This document shows positions 49,441-60,700 of a stretch of DNA of 64,000 bases, piece by piece. The stretch is from contig NC_090964.1 in assembly GCF_040807025.1 (NCBI RefSeq), positions 6,386,001-6,450,000 on the forward strand, given 5' to 3'. Numbering within the stretch: the first letter of the stretch is position 1; every line of letters begins with the position of its first letter. Source of the DNA: Struthio camelus (lineage: Eukaryota > Chordata > Aves > Struthioniformes > Struthionidae). The notes under the pieces were generated by a model that saw only the letters and a program-made list of their open reading frames with translations, was not told where the DNA came from and made no database searches. The translations under genes were made by a program, and so were the position numbers.

Positions 49441-50650
49441 GCAGCCAGGCCGGCAGTGGGGGCGCTGGGAGCATTTGCAGCAGGGCCTGCGGGAAGCTTC
49501 GCAGCGGCCTTGCAGCAGGGATCAGGATCTGCTGTGGGTGTCCAGCGAGTGGCGCTGCCTAATCAGAAAACCCCAAACGCGCTGGCTGGAGCCGAGCCGC
49601 GTTCAGCGGGGACCCGCCTGGCCTGGCTGCACGCAGTCCTAATCCAGCTCCCTCCTCGGCCATGGAAAATTTTCCTCTCTGCCCGGGCTCCGAGCCCGCT
49701 GCCGGGGGTTAGTCACAGCATCTCGGCCGCTCTGGCGTCTCGAACCCCCCTGAGCCCCCTCGGACGTGGTTATCCCAGAGCTCCGGGCAAAAATCCCACC
49801 TCCGGCTTTCGAGCCGGCGACGGCTCCTCGGGGCAGGCTGCAGCCCCGCAGCCCTTTGCATCCCGCGTCCGGGCCGGCTCCCTTCGGCCGGCCGAGCCGC
49901 CGGGCCGGCACGCGCCGCGGAGCAGCGGGCGTCAGCCTGCCCCTAATCAAGCACCGACGCTGCCAGGCGGTAAATTTGGGCTGCAGAGAGGATGACGGGC
50001 AGAGGAGCCTGCAGCGGAGGGAAGAGCTGCAGCGCCCGGCGCGGCTCAAAGCCCACCCTCGCCCTGCACGCTGCCCCTCTCCCGCCGGCACGTGGCGGCG
50101 ATTATTCGGCCCCGTCCCCCCGCTTCAGCCCGGGACGGCCCGGCGGACGCCCGGCCGGGGAGCGCGCGGCAGCCGGGTGACGCATCCCGGAGCCCGAGCG
50201 CGGCCGGCAAGCCAACGGGTCCCCCGGCGTGCCGAGCGGCGCCGCGGGGCTATTTTGGGCCCCGGGGGAAGGACGCATGCCGTTCCCGTGAGCTCAGGCA
50301 GCGGGAACGCGGGCCGCGGGGCCGGCGCGCTCCTGCTTCCCGCGGGAGGCGCGAGAAACGCCGGGTTTCCCGCAGCCCCGAGCCGGGAGCCGGCCCCGCG
50401 TGGGCGCCCGCCCTGGCGCTCCTCGCTGGAGCTCAACCTCTGCGGCTCACCTGCAAATTTTCTGCCTTTTTTTTTTTTTTTTCCAGCCTGAATTTAGCCG
50501 CCGAGTGCGGCCGGCGGAGCGAGGCGCTGCCGGGCCAGGGCCGGCGCGAAGCCGCTGCGCGCTCCCAGCTCGACAGCGGCGCTCGCTGCCGGTAACGCGC
50601 GCGTGGCAAAGCCCTTCGGGCTCCCGTCAGCCTTAAAGCCTTCATTCAGC
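49440..50650. other. CpG-rich flank right of the minisatellite
   Basis: Decayed repeat units (to about 49.53 kb) grade into CpG-rich unique sequence. A run of 16 T followed by CCAG (50467-50486) looks like a plus-strand splice acceptor, but no coding frame follows that I recognise. Overlapping ORFs are GC-driven. Confidence 0.5.
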
Positions 50651-50960
50651 AGAGCTCCTCCGCGATTATTACTATTTTCCCATTGCATTGCTGCCTTTTA
50701 AACGCCATTAACATATGTTTTTTAAATTGAGGGCAATTGCATGCAATTTTTTGCACTACGCTTGAATCGTAACTATCAGCTACAGGTAGGGAGATGATTA
50801 ACGTGCCTCCTGCCCTGAGAGACAGACAATGAAAGCTGCCAATAAATTATACATATGCCTACAAATTGTAGGCCTCAGCTAAATGCAGGGTAAGGAATTT
50901 ATTAGTTTATAATTGTGAACACCTGAAAAAAAAGGAAGTGGGTCAAATTGATACCATGAC
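50650..50960. promoter_or_regulatory. AT-rich island, possible conserved enhancer
   Basis: A sharp drop in GC inside a CpG-rich domain. It contains a perfect 14-bp palindrome, AATTGCATGCAATT (50735-50748), CAATAAATTATAC, TTTATTAGTTTATAATTG and GTGAACACCTG, that is, octamer/homeodomain-, forkhead- and E-box-like cores close together. This is the texture of vertebrate conserved noncoding elements. Conservation itself cannot be seen from one sequence. Confidence 0.35.
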
Positions 50961-53119
50961 CCAGGCAATGAGTTAAAGGAGTCCCATGGAGCTGGCTCAC
51001 CCCTGAGTTATTTGATGCCGTGGCAGAAAACCGGGGGAGGATGAAGAAGGTGACTGGTCCTTCCTGGCTGCCTTGCTGCTCTCAGCATCCTTTGGGGTCG
51101 AAACGGGCATGGGAAATACTGGTTTCCAGTGGAGCCCGGTAAAAATCCTTCATGGGTTTATTTTAAATCCACGCTGGGGCAACTGGGGAGAAAAACCCAG
51201 AGCTCAAAGCAGGGCTTGCTGCTAAGACCAAGCTCTGCAAGACCGTAGAGGGGAGAAAACAAACAAACAAAAAAAAAAAGAGGAATAAAAAATACCAGTT
51301 TCAAGAGTCTTCCTGCTTCGTAGCTCTCCCGAGCGAGGCTCGTGGTGGAGCTGGTGCTTCGGGGCTGCCCGGAGAAGCCCTGAGCTCCCTCCGGGGAAGG
51401 GGGAGCAGCCGTCCCATGGGCGGCCGCTTTATTTCCTCACCTTTTAGGGCTGCCAGGAGCATCCTTTTCTCTCCTGCTTTGGCTTGAAAACATTATGTCC
51501 GCGCACACTGGCAGGGAGGTGCCTAAATTTGAGTTCAGATTCATCTCCTCTATCCTCCCTGCTGGATAATGGAAGAAATAGTAGAAAATAATAAAAATAA
51601 AAGGTACGGTCCCCTCCTAGCCGCGGGAACCGAGCCTCGAACCGGCCCCGGGGGGAACATCACTGTGCGTGTACCTATATATGCACATGGATTAACAGGT
51701 AAAAACACATCCTCTCTCAGCCTGAGTCTCCACGTCCTCCGCACCGGGGTCTTCCCAGGCTGCCGGCCGCAGCCCCCTCCGACCCGCCGGACCCCAAGCA
51801 CCCGGCTGGATTTTGCCAGGCTTGCTGGGGTGAAACGGGAGCAAAGAAGGAATTGTTCAAAGCCGCGGCACCTCCCAGCGTGACTTTTTTTGCCATCTGA
51901 AACGATGCCTTTAGCCGGCGGATTTCTTCCACTCGAGCGAAATATTTCAGATGCCTCAAAGAGAGCCAAAAGGCGGCAGGGAAAAAAAAAAAATCCCTCC
52001 TCAATCACAATCTCAGTGTTGACTTGACCTTCTTCTAGTGATTGCTGGTGATGTGCTGAAGTGTTTTAGTTCCCCAAAAGAGGGGATTTTCTCTGGTCTT
52101 TGAAGAGCCAACAGACGAGCCAAATCGTTGCTTCTTTGCAGCATTCGCTGCCGGGGGACCCGGCCGAACCCCAGCCACCGGCCAAACCCCTCTGGGCACC
52201 GGCTGGAAAACCCATCAGCATTGAAATCTCAGCGCGCTCTCCCTAAAACCGTGCGATAGTCACTTACAAACACCCGTTTCCTGCCTTGCGGTTGCTGTTT
52301 CCTGCAGATTTGGGGGATAACCCCCTCCAACCCTTCGGGTGCTGAGGTTTAATCCCGGCAGCCCGGCGGGGGCGTGCGTCGGGGCGATGCTTCACCTCCC
52401 TGAACCCTCGGGCTCGGCGCGGGAGCGCATGCCTGGCGCTGCCTCAGTTTCCCCTCTGCTGACTCACTTCCCGCCCCGCGACGCCCTTGGGCCTGGCAGG
52501 AACATGCCAGCTGAGACACATCAGCTAAAATTAGCACCTCCACCCCCAGCTCCACACTCTGCCCATCCTCAGAGCACCGGTCCTGCGTGCCTCAGTTTCC
52601 CCAATGCTCCAACCTGCTGCATGGCGCAAACAGAGGCTCTGCTCTATATCCCCCCTGCTCCCCGCTAGCCCTGTCGGGGCAGCCAGCGCTGCCGCCCCCA
52701 GCGCCAGGGTGCTGCTGCCTCCAGCCACCTGGCGCGGGGACGTGTTGCGCTCTGCCAGGACGGGGCCAGAGCAGAGAGCTGGGGCCGGCGCGGCCCTTCC
52801 TCAGGGCTCTTATCTGCGGCTGCCAGGGGTGCTGCCAGCGGGTGACAAGTGCCGCGCTCAGCGCCCCAAGGAGCTGCTGGGCAGACATGCGCCCCCCACC
52901 CAGGGCTGCGCCAACCCCCTCCCCGGGGCCGCGGGCATCCCCTGAGCCGCGGGGCTGCACAAAACCTGCAGCTCGGAAAGGGGAAATGCGCCGCTAAACA
53001 CAGCTGCATCATGCCGTTCCCCCTCGCAGCCCCCTGCGTCGCTGCCAGGGCAAGAGCTGCAGCCGGGTGATAAGGAGCATCATGCAGAGGCTTGGGGGGG
53101 GGGGGGGGGGAGAATAAAA
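50961..53119. other. Intergenic, no gene recognised
   Basis: Mixed GC. It holds an AAAC/A-rich stretch (about 51258-51280), two short 'cctcagtttcccc' pieces (52441-52455, 52590-52602) like MIR remnants, and a MARE-like TGCTGACTCA (52457-52466). ORFs are short and unrecognised. The G-run at 53094-53110 ends the region. Confidence 0.5.
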
Positions 53120-54652
53120 AAAAGAAAAAAAAGAACCATTTTTATTTTTCAAGCAGGAGCTGTAGCAAAGTCACAGGGGCATTTCCATGCCCAGTCAGGA
53201 GTAAATACAGCCCAAAAAACAGAAATAACTTAGCTGGAGCTACAATTCAGCAGAGACAAACCCACAGTCATGCAGCAACGGGGCGACGCTGGCGGGTCCA
53301 CGGACTCGCGCTCCAGGGAGAGCCGGGGCTCTCCCCAACTGGCATTCCCCCGGCGACCCGCGCCGGCACGAAACGCTCTGGCACGTCAGGGTAAAGCTAC
53401 AGCCGCTCCGCATCCTTCCCCTGCAGCAGCACATCACCCTCCCAGCAGGGTACGGGCCTGGTCAGCTCCGTACCCAAAACCAGCCCCTTTCCCAGGGGCA
53501 AACCCAGCAGAGGAAGGTTTTCTGCCAGGGGTTTCACCCGGGGAGAGCGCAGGGGGGAACTGAAGTGCAGGACATGGGGAGGGAGCACGGCTCCGGCTTT
53601 GCCCCAGCAGCAAGGGGAGGGAGGAGAGCAAGAGGGAAAACACATGTATCCGAGGCTTCTTGGCCCTTCCACATCGTCATGCGGATCGACGGATGAAGGG
53701 TGAGCCGAGGCACCCCGAGCGGCAGCTCCCCTCCTCTCCCTGCCGGGCTCCGAGGGACCGAGCCCGCGAGAAACCTGCCCCTGGCTGCGAGAAGGAGGGG
53801 AAGAAGGTGGAAAGCAGCCCAGGTGCTGCTCCCCCTCCACCCCGCTTCTGCCCCGGGACTTTAAGAGGCACTTTATGAGTCCCGAATTGCAGGGGGCTCA
53901 GCCAGGCAGGATGGTGCCTGCAGCTCAACCCCTCTTCCAGCCCCAATCCAGGTGCTCAGGGGCTGGGGGGACGCAGCCGGTGCAGAAGGTGCACCCTCGG
54001 GCAAGGGCACCCACAGCGCAGGGGGCTCCCGGCTCCGACCCCTCGGCACGGGGGCTGCCCGGGCGGGATGGCCTGGTCCTTCCAGCGCTGGCGGCTCGGG
54101 GACGTGGGGCAGAGCATTGCCGTCTGCCTCTGGAGGCGGGCGAGACGGCAAGTCGCCCAGAGCGATGAGTGCGAGAACCCCCCGAGGAGTGGGGCAGGAG
54201 GGCAAACCCCGGCCTGGGGAAGCCGGCGATTCCCTCCCGAGATCTTTGGTATGAGGACAGTCCCCTGCAGCCTCGCCCCCAGGACACGGCTCCGAGGGGT
54301 AACGCCATTGCACGAGCCCAGCGGGGTCCCGGACCGGGAGCAGACACCCCAGTTCAGCATCGTTCCGGGTCACCATGAGAAAGGCACGGAGCAGGCGAGC
54401 ATCCCCACCTCTGCCAAGCCCCGGAGCAGCAAGGGGCTGGAGCCGCCCGGCGGGGTGCACCGGGCACGGCTGGGCGCTTCCCCTCTCCTGGGATAAGGGG
54501 CAGGGGGAGGAGAAGTTCCCCCTTTTCCTTCCACAGCTCCAGGCCCCTTAAGGCAGGAGACAATATTCCAGCAGAGTCTTTATGGTGCCAGCTCCCCCCT
54601 CGCCTGCCCCCCACAACCTGGGGCAGGAGGAGAAGGAGGGAGCAAAGACCTG
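53120..54652 (-). other. SESN2: Probable SESN2 3' UTR and downstream flank
   Basis: No coding similarity is seen. On the minus strand the first canonical AATAAA after the stop is the complement of 53141-53146, about 1.5 kb downstream, which is similar to the long human SESN2 3' UTR. A run of A/T and then 17 G (plus-strand 53094-53110) lies just past it. The poly(A) assignment is inferred; variant hexamers (CATAAA, ATAAAG) occur nearer the stop. The region is GC-rich (purine-rich on the plus strand), with several chance ORFs. Confidence 0.45.
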
Positions 54653-54739
54653 TCAAGTCATGTAGCGGGTGACGGCTCGCAGGGCATAGAGCAGAGCCGC
54701 CTGCATCCGAGCCTCCAGCAGGAGCAGGTTGATGTGCAC
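54653..54739 (-). CDS. SESN2: SESN2 coding exon 10 and stop
   Basis: Residues 447-474 ([20 protein letters not shown], then RAVTRYMT) followed by TGA. The end is the same as in human SESN2 apart from three substitutions. The acceptor is GTCACAG|GTG, phase 0. Confidence 0.96.
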   Translation of the reverse strand: MHINLLLLEARMQAALLYALRAVTRYMT

Positions 54740-57700
54740 CTGTGACACAAGGAGAGCAGGGTCAGGACACGGTGGAGGGGGGGGATGAGCTGAGCAGAGG
54801 GGGCACGGGCCACGCTCGGCGCCTCGTCACCCCAGGGCGTGGGAAACGCCAGGGCAGGGAGGAGAGGCCACGTCCCTGCCCGCACCGGCTCCCCCGGCCC
54901 AGCCTCACGCTCCCAGGACGAGGGGAAGGGGCAGCACCTTCTCCGAGTGCTTGAAGTGCCTCCAGAACTGCGTGTACATCCGTTTGGTTGTCTTCTCCGG
55001 GTAGCAGGCCACTGTCTTGATGTAGATTTTCAAGCTGCGCTCCAAGAGCTGGTTGACCTCCCCGTAATCATAGTCGTCATAGCTGGGGGAGAGAGGAGGG
55101 CACGTTACTCCAAGCACAACCACTGCCAGCGGGTCTCTGCGTTAGTATTCACTACAACCCTTTCACACAAGGTCGTTCCTAGGGGAAGAGCACGGCATTA
55201 CCAGCTAGGTGGCTTGCAAAGCATGCTTGCTCGCACGCTGTGCTCCACCAGATCTATGTTGTGTCCCATCTTTTGGCCTCCAGCAGTGTTGTTCTTTTAG
55301 TCTTATCAACAGCAACAGCCTCATCGAGACTGGTGTCTGCTCTGACTTTCTCTGGAGGTGAGGATTAGGTTGGCTGGGCCTTCCCTGACCACAGTTCTTT
55401 GGCCAGACCCACAGACAGGTGAGAGCAGGTCGATAGTACCCACAAACATCCTTCCTCTGACACCCTCGCCAAGCACCACATACCCTACCCCTGCTGGCCT
55501 GAGGCTCATGCTTACTAGAAAGGATAGAGCCTCCAACACGCTTCCCTCTCCTTTAAGGGTCCTAATTTTATCCCCCGGGCAAACACAGTCAATCTGCCTT
55601 CATCCTAAAGGGCCTCTCCAAGCACCCTGTCCCCCAAGTACAGGGCCTAGAGGTGGCCTCTTTGGGGAAACGGCTGCCATGGGAGGCCACCAGGGAAGGA
55701 ACGTGGTGTGGGCAGGCTTGGCTGCTGCCCCTAGACCCAAAACAGGAACCTGCAGGACGGAGAGGCTCCTGGGCTTGCTAGGCAGGAGCCGCTCACGGGC
55801 ATTGCCCAGCACAGAGCGCGCAGGCTCCTGGCACAGCTCAAGGGCACTTGGGACCTACCGGATCCCAAAGACGCAGTGGACGTAGTTCCAGATGGCCCTC
55901 CGGAGCATGGAGGTGTCTACACCGCAGTGCATGGCGATGGTGTTGTACGTCAGGTTGTAGACCACCTGGAACTTCTCATCCAGGAGCTGTCCCACATCAG
56001 GGTAGAGGCGGTTGATTAGTGAGTAGCCGTGATCTTCCCAGGTGTAATCCTGCCAGAGAAAGGATGTTGGGATGGAGGCTCTACAGGGAAAACACAGCGT
56101 CCCTTGAGAGCCAGGGGACCCGAGTGCCTGCAGATCTCATGTCCTGCCCCTCTCTGGCCTGATGTTTCCCTTCCCTGCGTTGCCAAGATCCCCTTGACAA
56201 TTCACATCCATCTGAACCACACAGAGGCACCTTGGCCCAAGCACCGCTTGGGTGAAGGCTGCAGCTCGGCACCAGCCCGGCACCCTCCACACCAGCGTTG
56301 TCCGTGCAGCGCTACCACAGCGGGAGCAGCCCTGCTGTACCCCAGCCTGGGTGGCCCAGTCGCTGCTGAGCCCCAGTGTGGGACAGAGGGGGACAGTAGT
56401 ACCAGCTGTGACACACAGCACTTGCCACCCAGCCCTGTCACCTGCTCTCCAGCTGGCTCGGGGCCCAAGGGCACCCACCTGCGCGCGGAAAGTGGGGGGT
56501 GCCTGCTCGCCCCGGCGTGTGAAGTCCTTGTAGCCGAACTCGGGGTCCTCCACGAAGCACAGGACGTTGGACTGCAGGGAGTGATCCGCAATATCTGTGG
56601 GACACCAGCGCGGTGGCCGTGAGCAAATGCGCCATGGGGCTGCCCCAGATGTTCCCAGCCAGAGGTTGGGGGGCAGAGCTAGCCCCACAGCTGGGGGGCC
56701 CAATCCTGCTCAGTGCTGGCTCCATCTCTCCCCTCCCATCAGTCCCAGGCCCTCGTGGACCCTCCCAGCCTGCTGCATCCCTGTGCGTCCTCACCTGAGG
56801 GAGCAACCAGCAAGCTCTCCGTCTTCTCCAGCTCAAAGCGTGTCGCCATCTCCTCCTGCGTGACCCCCTCTTCCTCCAGCTGGCTTTCTTGCAGCAGTTT
56901 CATCCTCTCCATCAGCATCTCCACCTCCCGCATGGCATCTTTACCCTGGCAGGCAGAGAGCAAAATCAACACCGTCCACGGCACAGCGAGGCTGTAGAGG
57001 GCTCACGAGCACTGGGCTGGCTCCTGGGCTGCCCGACAGCTCTGCTTTCACTTGGAGCAGTCCCAGGGCTGCTCCAAGAAGAATTTGCCCCCAGGTTCGT
57101 CCTGCCCAGATTCCAGCTGCTCCAGCACCCTGGGGGCTGGGAAGAGGGGGCAGCCCCGTGCTGCTGGCTCCGGGGAAGATGCTACCGCACAGCCTGTGCG
57201 TCCTGAGAGCATCTGCTACATCCCAACGAAAGGTCTTGGGGCATTTCCCGGGGGGAGGCACCGTATTGCACCCTGCCATGCCCTCCCTTCCCACCCCACT
57301 CTCCCTGCAAAGCAAAGCCCCCCCTTACCCCAGAGCCCCCCATGCCGTCATCAGAGGCAGGGCTGCTGTCGCTGTGGGGCGAGGGGGGCTGGCAGCTGGG
57401 CCCCCCGTCCTGCTCTGCCTCGGGGTTGATGCCGCAGCCAAAGACGAAGGAGGCGAGCGAGTGGTAGTGGGTGAGGAGCACCAGGGCCTGCACCAGCTCC
57501 GCCAGGGACCAGCTGTTCTCCCCCGTCTTCAGGAGAGCCTGAAAGGCAGACACACACGGGGTTTGGCTCTGCGGAGAAGGAGAGGGGACCCCCCCGTGCC
57601 CCCAGGCACAGGGGACAAATCACTCCTTCCCCATCCACCTGGAGCAGCATAGCCCTGGCCCCCAGCTCAGAGACCCCCTCAGCCCCCAAAGGGTTAAACC

Positions 57701-60700
57701 CTGGGGCAACCCAAGGGTTGTGACCCATGGAGGCAAGTCCCCAAACTGAGGAAGGGGATTTGGGATTTTTGGATTCCCAGCAGCATCTCCAGCCTCACCT
57801 CGATGTGCTCCTTGGTGATGAGCCAGGGCCGGTGCGCCAGGAGCTTGTTGATCTCGTTGAGGTTCCTCAGCTTTTGGGGGGCGCAGTGCAGCCCCTGCAG
57901 CCACGCAGGGTTGCCCCCCACCTGCAGAAACTCCCCCATGTGCAAACCCACCAGGTAGGAGCACTGGTGCCGGGCTGCCGCCTGCGGGGAGAGGCGCTGA
58001 GTCAGCCCACAGCACTGGGCAGGCGACCAGCCTTGCTACAAGCCCTCGGCGAAGCCAAGGCAGGGAGCCACCTTCCCCAGTCTCCACTAAAGGGTTTCCC
58101 CCAGGGAGGAAAAGTCAAACCTGGGTCTTTGCCCCCTGCCACAAGGGGCAAAGGGGGTGCTGGGCCATGGGACAACCCAAAGAGCCCCAATGGCCAACGC
58201 AGCCACAACAGCAGGCCACATGCCCACGTTGTTCCCTGTGGCACATCAGGCAGGGAAGCAGGAGATGGTGGGACTGGGACTTTGCCTAAAGGGCGCTTAG
58301 CTTTCATGCCCCAGCAAACACAAGTCACAGCTGGGTACCCATTTTGGAGAGAAGGCCCAAACCCCTGCTGATCTTTGGACAAAAACCCAGCTGAGGTGAT
58401 GGTAGAAGTGGTGGGACACACTCATCTCCCTGCCCAGGGGACAGCCCCTGCAGGGTCAACCTCGGACCCACGGCTCTCACCATGATGGCAATGTAGTGGC
58501 GCTTGTGGTAGGGCAGGGGCCCGTCCATGCGCAACAGGAGGTACTGGGTCTTCCAGAAGCTGCTGAGATACTGAGGGTGCAGCCCCATGACCATGGCGAT
58601 GTTGTCCACCCTGCCCGCCGAGACGAAGGCCTCGATGAAGAGCTGCCGCCGGCTGGACTCCACGCCTTCGCGCAGGATCTGCCGGGACATGGGGAGGCGC
58701 ACGGGGAAGAGCTGCGGATCGTGGCCCCACGTGCCGGCAGTCGCCACAACTTCCCTGGAGTCAACACCCGTCCCCATCAGACACGGCGTGGTGGTGGGGA
58801 AGCTACACCGAGCAGGGTGGCAGGCTGGGCCCAGGCGTCCAGGTGCCGGGAAGCAAGGAGGGTTCAGCCCCGCTGTGCAGCCAGGACCAGCGGCTGGCAT
58901 GGACCCCCCCCTCGCATCCCCTGCCCACTGTTGGCACAGCCCCCTCCCCAAACCTCCCACCCGCTCCCAGCAGGTACCAGCATATGGGGTGGTGGGGGGG
59001 GGAAATTGGGGCAGAAAGGCCATTAGTTAAGAGTTGCCCCCACCCTGCAGAGCCACCTCCTCTGTCCCCTCCAGCCTGGGAGGGGACAGGGTAGAAACAG
59101 CTGCCCCATCCAGCCCGGAGGGGACGTGTCTCCCTGGGACGCACAAGCACCAACGCGCTCGCTCCGCTCTTACCTCTTCCGCCGGGATGAAGGCGCTGGG
59201 ACCCCTCCCCAGCTGCCGGGGGATTTCGATTCCTCTGTCCTAGGAAGGAAGGAAAGGGAAAAAAAAAAAAACAACCAGTTTTAAACCCCGCTCAGCTGCC
59301 ACCCTGGGCACCGCGGGCGGGAGGAGAGTCGCAGGAGCCCCCCGCGGCGAGACGTCCCGCCGCGTCCTCGCAGGCGGGGACGAGCGGAAAGGGTGACTCA
59401 GGCAGCCGGGCGGCGGGGGGACCGGGCCGGCCACCTCGGCGGCGCGCAGAGCCCCAGCCCCAGCCCGGCACCCGCCTCCCGGCCCGGCCCGATGGAGCAA
59501 CCTGCCCCGGGGCGTTGCGTCAGGCTGGGCGCCTGATGAAACGGGGCGGTGGCGTTGCGCGGCCCCCTCCGCTCCGGCTGTGATCCCGCCCCGGGAGAAA
59601 GGAGAAGAAACGGCGGCGCCAGAGCCAGGGCGACGGCAGGTCCCCCGCAGCCTGGACCCCGGGGCAATTCGGGTCTCGTTTAGCAGCCTAAATCCAGCGC
59701 CCTGGCTTGTTCCTGCAAACCCCCCCGGGTTCAAACACAGCCGTCAGCTGATACACATCTCCACCCCGGGGGTTTTTTTTTCTTTCCCTCCAAATCCGTG
59801 AACTCAGTTAAAAGAGAAACGAGCCAATGTTGCTGCCCAGCTCTGCACTCCAGATGCAAAGCTCAGCTCCTCCTAACCCCGTCGCCCCCGCAGCGCCGGG
59901 CTGCATCCTGCCCACCCAGCACCCCCATCGCTGGGGGAAGAGCAGGGGCTTCGGCGCTATGTTTTCGTCCGCCCGGGAGCTCTGCGACGGGCAGGCACCG
60001 ACCGGAACCGCGCAGCGAGCCCCTGCGGACAGAGGCGCCCCGCGGCGTCCCGCTAACTCGCGCACTCACGTCGGGGAAGCGGCTCTGCCCCGAAGGGCGC
60101 TCGGAGGGCTGCCGGGAGCGGCGTTAATCCCGGCGCGAGATCCTGCGCTCGGGGAACAGGCTCCCAGACGATGGGACTCGCCCAAGGGCCCCGCAGAGAG
60201 GAAACCGCGGAGCAAAAAACCGAAGCCACATCAAACCGTTCCTACCTTAAGGTTTCCACTCCAACTTTTCTCCTTCCAAATAGACGCTCAAAAAAAAAAA
60301 AAAACCCTAAAAGAATCCCCAACCTTACAAAAAAACCTATCCGAAGCTCAGAAGCTGCTTTGGGGCTGGGGGAAAACTGGGTGGGCAAAAGGGCTAAAAC
60401 GCTCCCAGGCCTGGGAATAGGGCGAGGGAAGGAGCGCAGGGCCGGAGGCAGCCGAGCCCTGCTCCGCCAGCCGCTTTCGGGAGCAATCCTGCGCTCTCCC
60501 TCTTCCCCCTTCTTGCACGCACGCAGCAAACGGCCCGGCCGGCCGAGCCGCTGAGTCGGCACGTTTCCAGCCGGCCGCCGCAGCGAGGGGCGAGCGGGAG
60601 CAGAGCGCGGCCAACGGCGCCGGAGCAGGGACCCGGCAAAGCTGGACCGCGCCGGGACCGGACGCCCGAGCGGTCCGATCGTGCCGAGCCACCCGCGAGG

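Larger units (their letters stand above)
54740..58480 (-). other. SESN2: SESN2 introns 3-9
   Basis: The introns between the seven downstream exons are short: 499, 260, 383, 200, 429, 776 and 198 bp for introns 3 to 9. Intron 2 (58679-59173, 495 bp) lies just outside this interval. I see no RNA gene, transposon or second coding sequence in them. The compactness (human SESN2 spans more than 20 kb) fits a bird-like genome. Confidence 0.7.

Noticed and set aside
49452..49470. CTCF-like GGCAGTGGGGGCGCTGG at the right edge of the minisatellite
   Set aside because: Only the GGGGGCGCT end fits; the 5' half of the core mismatches at several positions.
44567..49995. Three overlapping plus-strand ORFs of 1,658-1,739 codons and minus-strand ORFs up to 1,080 codons
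   Set aside because: They arise because the minisatellite unit lacks stop triplets and rotates frame. All frames are equally open, with no domain, no codon bias and no intron pattern.
50467..50490. Plus-strand splice acceptor made of 16 T and CCAG
   Set aside because: A poly-T run can mimic an acceptor. No coding exon with a donor follows in a recognisable frame.
55219..55228. p53 half-site AAGCATGCTT in SESN2 intron 8
   Set aside because: The decamer is perfect, but no adjacent second half-site of acceptable quality is present, and single half-sites are common by chance.
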